In this document: in pieces, positions 1-7,721 of the stretch
How the letters are laid out: every line of letters starts with the position of its first letter
Position numbering within the stretch: position 1 is the stretch's first letter
NCBI GenBank assembly: GCA_002887195.1
Contig: PJAB01000084.1
Span: 1-44,883, forward strand
Direction: 5' to 3'
DNA length: 44,883 nt
Origin: Chrysochromulina parva
Lineage: Eukaryota; Haptophyta; Prymnesiales; Chrysochromulinaceae
Notes under the pieces: generated by a model
The model's database searches: none
What the model saw: only the letters and a program-made list of their open reading frames with translations
Told to the model about the DNA's origin: nothing
Made by a program: the position numbers and the translations under genes

Positions 1-667
1 GACCAGCGTGAAAAAGGTGCCGAACGACTTGGGGCCCATGCCTCGGGTGGCGCTCGCGTGGCTGCGTGGGCTGTGAGCCCTCTACATGGCGTCCAGCTTC
101 GAAGTGTGTGCGGAGCAAAGAGTCTGTGCGGCGGAGCAAGGGCTACGCCAAAAGTCCCGGCCTTCAGATGCAGACGCAACCCGGGGCCACGCCCCAGCGT
201 GCACGCGCCTCCAGTCCGCTCCCTATGCAGTCGTTGCACTGGCTGTGCACGGGTATGAGTGTTGTATCCTTTGTCAGAGAGTGGTGGCTGGTGAGTGCGG
301 TGCGTGGCGCGGCGTGCATAACGCGTACGTCGGGTACGCGGTAGCTACGACCGGACCGCGTCGGTGGCAGTTCTAAGTGAATGCGTGACAGCTATTGGCC
401 CGCTGTGCGGCTGTGTAGTGGCCCGCTGTGTGCGGCTGTTTCGAAAGTTGCATCTTACGAATAAATTACTTTATCCCGTGGTCATCATCAGTCGTGGGAT
501 CAGCTGATGAACCGTCAACCGAACGCTGTGTCTAGACGGCGACGAGAAGCGGGCGGGACCGCCAGCGCCACGGATCCTGCTAGTATCTCGACCGGTTCGA
601 CGAGGTGTGTGCCTCGCGCCGTCCCGCGGCCCGCAACACTGCTATCTAGTCGTGATGCACAAACTTC

Positions 668-1483
668 TCACCAGTTATGACCGCGGCCGCGAAACTCGTT
701 GGGCGCGCGGTCGAGCCCAGCCTCGTGCTCTAGAACTCGCTTCTCAAGCGTGCGGAACGTCCCCGCTGCGGAAAGACCGTACTCATGGGCACGAAGTTGT
801 AGGACGCTGAGGTCGCGTTGGTCGTACGTGCCGTAGCGGTGCTCGTGTAGGCGCTTCGTCGCGATGGGATGGAACGAATTGGCCGCTGCCAAGTCGCTCC
901 GCGTGCGCCGCAGCGGCGGACCACCATAGCCTACCGTCTCTGACCGTAGGGCGGGCTCCGAGACGGGCTCGAGCTGGGACACGCCGCCGGCCTCCACGCG
1001 CGCGTCATACGTGCCGTGGTGCCGAGCGCGTGCTCGCCGATCATTTCCAGAGGCGGCATTGGACAACGAGCTGCGCCACCAATCGTCGTGTCCATACAGC
1101 TGATGAGCAGATGCCCAGCCCTTTTGCGTGGCTTCCCGCGAAATCGGCCGCCAGCGCTGATGGCCGTTGTGCTGCCGCCCGCCGCGCGGCTCCTCTGGGT
1201 GCACGAAATTGTTAAATGGCCGCACCTCAGTGCGGACTCCCGGAGTGCGGACCACAGTGCGAGCGCGCGGCACAAGCTCTACGCGCAATCGCGATCGTAC
1301 TTCGGCTTGTGGCCATGAGAGAGTTGAAGTGGATCCCCTGAGCCGGGCCTCCACTTCAAGGGAGGCAGCTGAGCCGGGCCTTGATAGAGTTGAAGTGAGA
1401 CTGGCCTTTACCGGAGCGCTTATTAAGTACGATGGCGCTGGCAGCGCCGCGTAGGACGCAGCAGGCACGAGCAAAACCGCCAT
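668..1483 (-). CDS. possible hypothetical protein, 271 aa
   Basis: This minus-strand frame opens with ATG and runs 271 codons to TGA. The N-terminus is hydrophobic and Ala-rich, rather like a signal peptide (MAVLLVPAASYAALPAPSY). The rest is rich in Arg, His, Ser and Ala, and two short stretches resemble each other (HHGTYDARVE and HRYGTYDQRD). I recognise no domain. Other frames here also stay open for 60-115 codons, so chance openness in GC-rich DNA is a serious alternative. The frame crosses the small repeat cluster at 1324-1381, which argues slightly against selection on the protein. Confidence 0.22.
   Translation of the reverse strand: MAVLLVPAASYAALPAPSYLISAPVKASLTSTLSRPGSAASLEVEARLRGSTSTLSWPQAEVRSRLRVELVPRARTVVRTPGVRTEVRPFNNFVHPEEPRGGRQHNGHQRWRPISREATQKGWASAHQLYGHDDWWRSSLSNAASGNDRRARARHHGTYDARVEAGGVSQLEPVSEPALRSETVGYGGPPLRRTRSDLAAANSFHPIATKRLHEHRYGTYDQRDLSVLQLRAHEYGLSAAGTFRTLEKRVLEHEAGLDRAPNEFRGRGHNW
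1324..1381. repeat. short inverted and direct repeats
   Basis: TTGAAGTGG (1324-1332) faces its reverse complement CCACTTCAA (1351-1359), which could form a 9-bp stem. CTGAGCCGGGCCT occurs at 1338-1350 and again at 1369-1381. A second GAGTTGAAGTG follows just after 1387. This looks like a small local duplication. No function can be read from it. Confidence 0.6.
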
Positions 1484-1641
1484 CGACCTTTGTGAGGTGT
1501 GAACACGTCGGCGAGCAGAGCCACAACTTCTCTAGTCCTCTCAAAACCCTCAACCCTGCGTACCGGTGTCTTTTTACCGGGTAATTCCTCGGGCGAAGAT
1601 TCTCCTTGTTTGCTCTTCCAGAGGACGGATGCGCGATCGAC

Positions 1642-2478
1642 ATGCCTCCCGAGCTGCCACAAAACAGCGCCATCTGGACCGACGATAGTAAGTTCGAAAT
1701 CTGGGTCGAGAAATGGATACGGCGCGGCGGTGACGTGAACGCGAGGGACGGCGGCACCAATTCATCGACCTTGCTCATCCATGCGGCCACACGCGGTATC
1801 GTAGGCGCCGTCGAGAAACTGCTTGATGCGGGTGCCGCCGCCGACTTGAAGGCCGGATCGGGCCAATTCACGGCGTTAATGCACGCAGTTCGCCGCGGTC
1901 ACCACACCGTTGTCGCACGACTATTGAAGAGTGGCGCATCTTGCACTCTCCAAGACAGCAAGGGACGCACAGCGCTCAACCAGCACAGAGGGCCCGATGC
2001 GGTGGCATTGGGTGGCGACACCTACTATACGTGCGTGCCCATGACCGACGATGTGTGGCGGTGCGTGGCTTTGCTCCGCGAGCACGTCGGCATGCCACCT
2101 CTGGAATCGCACGAGCGACATCACCACACGGGCGCCGCCGCTGCGGAGGCGGCGGAGGCGGCGGCAATGGCGACGGCTCAAACGACGGCAGCGGCTCAAA
2201 CGACGGCAGCGGCTCAAACGACGGCTGGGGTAGACGAGAGCACGCTGCTGCCAACGTACGCGGGCTGCGAGTACGGAGTCTCCAAACTTCCCCTCACAAC
2301 GTACGTGGGCCGCGTTCTGCGCGTCTATGGCCTGACATCGGAGCGGGGACAAGAGCTCAATGGGAAAGTCGGGAGGTGCGAAGGGTGTGACGACACGCGG
2401 CTGCACCTCCGCCTCGAAGGCCATCCGACCCCCTTCAAAGTCAAACCCAGCAACGTGATGGCTGATGCGGCTGAGTAA
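1642..2478 (+). CDS. ankyrin-repeat protein with C-terminal SH3/KOW-like module
   Basis: The protein has 278 aa from the ATG at 1642. About two to three ankyrin repeats occupy residues ~20-115, with recognisable helices and turns (GGDVNARDGG, TLLIHAATRG, VEKLLDAGA, TALMHAVRRGH, VVARLLKSGA, GRTALN). An Ala/Thr-rich linker contains three copies of a six-residue unit AQTTAA, encoded by an 18-bp tandem repeat near 2176-2225. The last ~60 residues (GLTS..GQELNGKVGRCEG, then LRLEGH..PFKVKPSNV) look like the small ELNG-type beta-barrel found at the ends of many algal ankyrin and MYND proteins. That match is from memory. The likely role is protein binding; no partner can be named. The gene is a single exon and ends in TAA inside a GTAA microsatellite. 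Confidence 0.75.
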   Translation: MPPELPQNSAIWTDDSKFEIWVEKWIRRGGDVNARDGGTNSSTLLIHAATRGIVGAVEKLLDAGAAADLKAGSGQFTALMHAVRRGHHTVVARLLKSGASCTLQDSKGRTALNQHRGPDAVALGGDTYYTCVPMTDDVWRCVALLREHVGMPPLESHERHHHTGAAAAEAAEAAAMATAQTTAAAQTTAAAQTTAGVDESTLLPTYAGCEYGVSKLPLTTYVGRVLRVYGLTSERGQELNGKVGRCEGCDDTRLHLRLEGHPTPFKVKPSNVMADAAE

Positions 2479-3033
2479 GTAAGTAAGCTTAAAGTAAGCA
2501 AGTATGAAGTAAACAAACACGTTTACGGTATATTATTATATATCAGACGGAGATATATCAGATTAAAATAACAGAAAAACACGCCGATCGCCGTCGTCCG
2601 TCGACGCGCCCCGAGCTAAGACGGCGCCGCAGACCTTCACCTTATTACGCAGACCCAGAGCGCGCGCGGATGATTTATCTTGGAATAAATTATTGGAATT
2701 GCTATTGGTCAACAGCAAAGTGTCGGAACTGACGATACATGACGATAGTTCGATACATTTCTCATTTGTACCGCGCACCGCGCAGGCGGCAGGGAATCAG
2801 GAGCCTACCTGACCCTCAACTACTGTCCTTCTTGAACAATCTGAGCAAGCCATCAGAACCCAAACAGAAACGCGAACTCCGGATCAGACATGAAGCCACA
2901 GCTCGTTCAAGACTCATTCCGACCGTTACACAATCAACTTTGAGGTCCCGAAGAAACACCACAGCCTCTCCGATCGCTCTTCCCCCCTAACTACAGCGCT
3001 GCCGTGGGGTTCCCCGAGCCCCACAGCAACTTG
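2479..3033. other. intergenic, 3' UTR of ankyrin gene and upstream of La-CCR4 gene
   Basis: A GTAA-type microsatellite overlaps the ankyrin stop codon (about 2473-2510). AT-rich sequence with TATATATC-like blocks follows to about 2575. A pyrimidine-rich stretch at 2967-2988 runs into CTAACTACAG, ending at 2996, which looks like a branch point plus 3' splice site. A 5' UTR intron just upstream of the La-CCR4 start is therefore possible but unproven. No gene was recognised. Confidence 0.4.
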
Positions 3034-5724
3034 ATGCCGCCGATGGCGCTGCACCGCATCCACTCCATCCTCAAGCATGCCGTCGCGATGCGGGACGCCG
3101 ATATCGACCTCGTGTGCAGCCAGACGGAGGCCATCCTCTCCGAGAACATGTATTCACAATTGCCGCAACTTGCGGCATGCGTCGGTGCGGATGGCTGGCT
3201 GCCGATCGCGTCGCTCCTCAACTACTCACCACTCGGCCAAACCGTCTGGCCGTTTGGCGGCGTGGGCGTCGTCGCCGACTGCCTCATTGCTCGTGGCTCC
3301 AGTGTGATTGAGCTCTCTGGCGACAGTTCTAGCGTCCGCAGGATGCCGCCACGTGTCCAGCTGCGCAGCGCTGTCGAGTTTATCTTCTCGGACAACAACT
3401 TCCACAAGGATGTGCACTTGCAGCTCCTTCAGGAAAAGGATGGATTTGTTCCCCTGCACAAGATCGTCTCGTCCTACGCGGCTGTGCAGCAGCTGGTCGA
3501 CTCGAAGCGAGTGTCCCTCGACTCCATTCCGGAGGCGATTGAGTCGAGCTCCGAGCTCGAGGTGGTCAAGAGGCCATCGAGCTCCGCGTCGCTCGTTCGG
3601 CGCAAGACGCTCGCTGAGAAGATCTGCTCCCAGGTCGAGTGGTATCTGGACGAGAAGCGCCTCGCGTCCGACCGCTTCTTGTACGAGACCAGCTGCGACC
3701 ACGACGGCTGGATCCCGGTATCGACACTGCTCTCATTCCCACGCATGCGCAAGCTGTGCTACCCGCAAGCGGCCGCGGTCGCGCACGTGCTCTCGGCGTC
3801 CAAAATGCTCGAGGTATCGCCCGACTTCTCGTGCGTGCGTCCGGGACGCGCGCCTCTCTCGTCACCCGCCCGGGCCGCGCGCAGGGATCCAACCTTTCAA
3901 TTCCAAATCGTGCCGCGAACGTGGACCGACCCGCCGGCGCTGCACCCGGGCGCCGACTTCTCCATCATGACGTACAACTGCCTTGCCGACATGCTGTGCA
4001 CGGTAGAGCAGTTCCCGAGCGTCAACGTGGGAGTGCTCGATTGGGAGTACAGGCGCTCCCTCATCACGCGCGAGATCGCGCACCATCTTCCTGACCTCAT
4101 CTGCATGCAAGAGCTGCAAGGGAACGCGGCAGGCGCGGGGGCGGACGACCACTACTCGGCAATGCGTGATCACCTGGCCAAGAGCGGCTACGAGAACCGG
4201 TACATGCGCAAGATCAAGCGCAACGGCGTGGGCTGGCCTCACACGCAGATCGGCAACGCCATCTTTTGGCGCACGAGTCGCTTCGAGTACCTCGAGCACG
4301 AAGAGGTGCCGATCGCTGTGAAGCTCAACGCGCTCTGCGAAGACGAGCCGTCGGCGGCACACTTTGGGCGCGGCGCGCAGGTGGGGCTCGTGGTCGCGCT
4401 CAAGCATAAGTCTTCTGGGCGCACCCTCGTCGTCGTGACCACCCACCTCTCATGCAACTTCCAGGAGCCCTGGACTCAGGTAGCGCAGATTCAGGTGGTC
4501 CTGCTCGCAGCGGCGGCGCTCGCCGCAAAGCACGGCCCTGACGTGGCCATCATCATGGGTGCCGACCTCAACTCGATCCCGGGCTCTGGCGTGTACCATC
4601 TGGTCAGCTCAGGCCACCTGTCAGCGAGCCATCCGCATCTGAGGATCATCGCAGAACAAGTCGAGATGCCCGAGTTTGGTGAGCACGCCGAGTTTGGCGG
4701 CGGCAGCGCCGACCTGCGCCAGCCGATGCCCCTCGTCTCCGCATACGGCAGCCTACTCGGCCAAGAGCCGCTCTTCACGAACTTCACCACAGGCTTCATC
4801 GGCACCCTCGACTACGTGTTTGCCAACCAGATGCTCGAGCCTCTGCAAGTACTCACCCTCCCCTCGGAGGACGACGTGCGCAAGGAGGGGTTCTTGCCCG
4901 CCTCCGCCTTCCCATCGGATCACTTGTCCCTGATCGCCAAGTTCGGCTTCCGCCCTACCGACCCCGGAGGCGCGGTGGTCATGCCCACGATCGTCGCCAG
5001 CCGCTCCCCTTCGAACGCCTCCAACTCGGCACGTGAGTCGCCCGCAGCTAGCGCGGGCGCCGCATCGCACTGGCCCACCGATCCAGCCGCCGTCGCCACC
5101 GTCCTTGCAACCGCTGGGCATGCACCCCGCACCTATGACCCGACGATGCCGCCGCCGCCCGTGCCACACCACGTGTGCAGCAGCGGCGGCAGCTCCGCGG
5201 AGTCCAGCCCGAGCAAGCGGCAGCGCGGGCAAGTGCCCTCGCGCTCAGCGCCCGTGGCGGCGCCCGCCCCTGCAGCAGGTAGGTCCGACTGGAGAGGCGA
5301 GCCCGGCGGCAGCGTCGAGGTGTCCCTCGCCGCGTGCCCCTTCGTAGGCGGCGGCGGCGGCTTCTATAGTGGCTCGTGGAGCTCGCAGTGTTCTGGCTCC
5401 ATGTCCGGCGGCTCCACAAACGGCAGCCCGCCGATGGTGCATGCTATGGGCGTCATGGGCGGCGCACACCAGGGTGGCTGGGGGGCATCCGGGATGATGG
5501 GTGCCATGGGCCTCGGTGGAGGTGCAGCCGGTGGCGTCGACGCCTCGGCACCGTGGGTCGTCGGCGGTGGCGATGCGCGTGTGACCCCCGGCGGTGACCC
5601 CCGCAGCCGTGCGCCCAGCGGCTCGCGCGACAAGGGCAGCGGCAAGGGTGGTGGTGGCAAGGGTGGGAGCGGCGGCAAGTCCAAGGGGGCTCGCGGCCGT
5701 GGTGGTGGCTTTGGCACCGCCTGA
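3034..5724 (+). CDS. triple La-motif / CCR4-family deadenylase (EEP nuclease) fusion
   Basis: This 896-aa protein combines RNA binding with a CCR4/Nocturnin/Angel-type nuclease. Residues ~25-270 hold three winged-helix La motifs. Copies two and three are clear (VEFIFSDNNFHKDVHL...KDGFVPL and VEWYLDEKRLASDRFL...HDGWIPV). Copy one is degenerate (DGWLPIASLLNYSPL). Residues ~305-640 form an endonuclease/exonuclease/phosphatase fold with every catalytic signature in place: TYNCLAD, CMQEL, GNAIFWR, THLSCNF..P, GADLNSIPGSGVY, GTLDYVF and PSDHLSLIAKF. The last ~255 residues are low-complexity, Gly/Ser/Met-rich and end in a basic GKGGGGKGG/RGRGGG tail likely to bind RNA. Family knowledge predicts Mg-dependent poly(A) removal. 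Classical CCR4 carries leucine-rich repeats where this protein has La motifs, so the architecture is unusual. The ATG at 3034 was chosen; an upstream exon is possible. Confidence 0.88.
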   Translation: MPPMALHRIHSILKHAVAMRDADIDLVCSQTEAILSENMYSQLPQLAACVGADGWLPIASLLNYSPLGQTVWPFGGVGVVADCLIARGSSVIELSGDSSSVRRMPPRVQLRSAVEFIFSDNNFHKDVHLQLLQEKDGFVPLHKIVSSYAAVQQLVDSKRVSLDSIPEAIESSSELEVVKRPSSSASLVRRKTLAEKICSQVEWYLDEKRLASDRFLYETSCDHDGWIPVSTLLSFPRMRKLCYPQAAAVAHVLSASKMLEVSPDFSCVRPGRAPLSSPARAARRDPTFQFQIVPRTWTDPPALHPGADFSIMTYNCLADMLCTVEQFPSVNVGVLDWEYRRSLITREIAHHLPDLICMQELQGNAAGAGADDHYSAMRDHLAKSGYENRYMRKIKRNGVGWPHTQIGNAIFWRTSRFEYLEHEEVPIAVKLNALCEDEPSAAHFGRGAQVGLVVALKHKSSGRTLVVVTTHLSCNFQEPWTQVAQIQVVLLAAAALAAKHGPDVAIIMGADLNSIPGSGVYHLVSSGHLSASHPHLRIIAEQVEMPEFGEHAEFGGGSADLRQPMPLVSAYGSLLGQEPLFTNFTTGFIGTLDYVFANQMLEPLQVLTLPSEDDVRKEGFLPASAFPSDHLSLIAKFGFRPTDPGGAVVMPTIVASRSPSNASNSARESPAASAGAASHWPTDPAAVATVLATAGHAPRTYDPTMPPPPVPHHVCSSGGSSAESSPSKRQRGQVPSRSAPVAAPAPAAGRSDWRGEPGGSVEVSLAACPFVGGGGGFYSGSWSSQCSGSMSGGSTNGSPPMVHAMGVMGGAHQGGWGASGMMGAMGLGGGAAGGVDASAPWVVGGGDARVTPGGDPRSRAPSGSRDKGSGKGGGGKGGSGGKSKGARGRGGGFGTA

Positions 5725-6202
5725 AACACATTCATCTGCCAGGGCTCCATCGAGGCTGTAGCAGCGCATCGATGCGTCATGCGCCCTTGTTACCCTTGGC
5801 TCGCTCATACACGTGCTTGGTGTGCGCATCCTTCAAGAGGTCATGGGCTCACAGCACGGTGGCTGGCTTAGAGATCAGACGAGACGTCACGAATACAAGA
5901 GTTCGAATACAAAACGACGAAATTAGGTACACATAACAAGGTGGTGTGCGACAGTTGGCGTATGTGCACGCATGCTTGTTGGGCGAGGCCGTGTGCGTAT
6001 GACTCCGTATGTCAAACCGTGCCGGAGGGTGCTGTGACGGACCTGTGTGCGCGTAGTCACCGAAACAACCACAAATGTTGGCCGTGGGCGAAATTGAAGG
6101 GTGGGTCCTTGATTTCAACACGGGCACCTTAGCTTGTTGCGTCTGTCGTGTTAACGTTCACACACAGGATCGGAGAAAACTTTGCGAGATTACGTCGCCA
6201 GC
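5725..6202. other. intergenic between La-CCR4 and rhomboid-fold genes
   Basis: This holds the presumed 3' UTR of the La-CCR4 gene and the promoter/5' UTR of the next plus-strand gene. It is somewhat AT-richer around 5880-5960. No conserved coding segment, RNA gene or strong repeat was seen. Confidence 0.4.
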
Positions 6203-7405
6203 ATGATGGACGCGCAAAATGTGATTGCCTGCGGCATGCTCCTGCAAGTAGCGTACGTGCTGCTGGCCGACAGCAAGAAGCGTGAGGACCTGCAGACGCG
6301 TGCTCCGGTGACTGCCTTCGCGGTCGTCCTTCTTGCGTCGATCGAGGCGGCAATTGCCGCTGGGCCTGTGCGCGTGAGCGACCTGAGCCTCGCAGTCGAC
6401 AATGCGCAGCTGACGGCTGAGCCCTGGCGGCTGCTCAGCTGTGTGCTCGTGTACCATCGTATCGCCGCACTCGCCACGCACCTCTGGTTGCTCCTCAAGG
6501 TTGGGCCGAACGTGGAGGAACGCCTCGGCTCATCTTCGTATGCAACGCTCTTGTGCTTCAGCGCCGTAGCGGCGCTCGGCTTGCGTACGCTGCTCCTCAC
6601 CCCGGAGCAGCGACCCGACCTCTTGACCGCATCGCCGCTCTTCACGCTTGTCCTGGTCTACAGCAAAGCAGTCCAGCCTGGTCTCATGCCCGCGGGTCTC
6701 GAGAAGGCCAACACGGCCACCGCCACGAATAATGTGCAGCGACTCCCAGGCACCAATAACGTATTGCTGCCGTGGTTGCTGCTGCTCTCCGTCGCATGCC
6801 TAGACGGTGACTTGCTCTCGGCTGTCCCTGGTCTGCTCGGTATTGGTGCAGGCGGCCTCTTCGAGGCCATGATCGGCCTTCCGCCGCCTCCACTCGTAAA
6901 CGGCGACACCAATGCCATGGGCACCGCGGCCGCGGCCGCCGCTCCGGCCGCGGCCGCCGCTTCGGCTGCAGGTGGCACAGGCGAGGGTGGGGGCGCTGGC
7001 GATGTTCCTGCGCCCCAGCCACAACCGTCCATCCGGCAACGCCTGATCCAAGGAGTGGCGTTGCTCTACCTCATCTCGAGCTATTTCGCGCACTACGAAG
7101 ACCTAAACGGCCCTGCGCAGCTGCAATGCGGCCTGTTCGCGGCCTCGCTCGACATTAGCGAGCCGATCACCTCGCAGCTCACCTCCAACTTCACGAGCGA
7201 ACGTCTCGAGATGACGGCCGACATCGAGACGGCGCTCCGGGCATACGAGTGGCTCGCCATTCACTGGAAGCATCCCGAGGCGATCAAACAGCCTCCAGAC
7301 GCGGAGGCTGCCGCCGACGCCGCCGACGCTGCCACCGCGCGTCAAACGCTCTACGAAGCCCAGGTGCATGCACGCGAGGCCGCGCGCGTCCAGCATCGCG
7401 CGTGA
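6203..7405 (+). CDS. polytopic membrane protein, rhomboid-like fold, probably non-catalytic
   Basis: The 400-aa protein starts at the ATG ATG at 6203. It has about six hydrophobic segments: ~6-20, ~38-56, ~85-105, ~115-135, ~150-165 and a long one at ~190-225, plus a seventh candidate after a Pro/Ala-rich loop near residue 290. The segment PWRLLSCVLVYHR followed by LWLLLKVGPNVEERLGSS resembles the rhomboid/derlin pattern of an aromatic-rich loop, then a helix, then a GxxxExxxG motif. The GxSG catalytic serine motif is not visible at the expected later helix (TASPLFTLVLVYS there). The family would suggest an ER or Golgi pseudoprotease like derlins, UBAC2 or TMEM115. The C-terminal ~100 residues are hydrophilic and Ala-rich. 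Family assignment is moderate; membrane topology is firm. Confidence 0.55.
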   Translation: MMDAQNVIACGMLLQVAYVLLADSKKREDLQTRAPVTAFAVVLLASIEAAIAAGPVRVSDLSLAVDNAQLTAEPWRLLSCVLVYHRIAALATHLWLLLKVGPNVEERLGSSSYATLLCFSAVAALGLRTLLLTPEQRPDLLTASPLFTLVLVYSKAVQPGLMPAGLEKANTATATNNVQRLPGTNNVLLPWLLLLSVACLDGDLLSAVPGLLGIGAGGLFEAMIGLPPPPLVNGDTNAMGTAAAAAAPAAAAASAAGGTGEGGGAGDVPAPQPQPSIRQRLIQGVALLYLISSYFAHYEDLNGPAQLQCGLFAASLDISEPITSQLTSNFTSERLEMTADIETALRAYEWLAIHWKHPEAIKQPPDAEAAADAADAATARQTLYEAQVHAREAARVQHRA

Positions 7406-7721
7406 GCGTTCACGCACCCGACCCTGCGCGCAGAGCACATCCGCCCGCACTCCCATCCCGTGGCGAGCTCCCTGATTGGCGGGATTATCAGTTTTCGCCC
7501 TCGATCTCTACAGCTGCGCCCAGAGCACATCCGCCCGAATTAAAGCTTGCGCTAGTGCCCCCGGGCCTCCCTGGCCGTCCTGGCGAGGGTCGCCTTTCTA
7601 TCGCTTCGCGAGTGTCGGAACGCGCGCACACCCCCTTGCGCATAGCCGCCTGCCCGCCCGCTTCGGTTCGCCCACCGGACACACATCTCAAGGCCCGTCC
7701 TGCCGCGTGCCTGCTGCACAG
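7406..7721. other. gap with 17-bp direct repeat and possible 3' splice site
   Basis: CAGAGCACATCCGCCCG occurs at 7431-7447 and again, identically, at 7521-7537. At 7706-7721 the sequence GCGTGCCTGCTGCACAG could be a 3' splice site opening the next coding region, which has no ATG near its apparent start. The upstream exon was not identified; it may lie in this gap. Confidence 0.4.

Larger units (their letters stand above)
1..1641. other. left-edge region without a recognised gene
   Basis: Several overlapping open frames occur here, as expected in GC-rich DNA, and none resembles a family I know. An AATAAA at 460-465 in an AT-richer patch could be the polyadenylation signal of a plus-strand gene that lies off the left edge. 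Two similar copies of a GGCCCGCTGTG-containing segment sit at about 397-440. Short direct and inverted repeats at 1324-1381 are listed separately. The longest open frame (minus strand, 668-1483) is also listed separately at low confidence. Confidence 0.4.
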
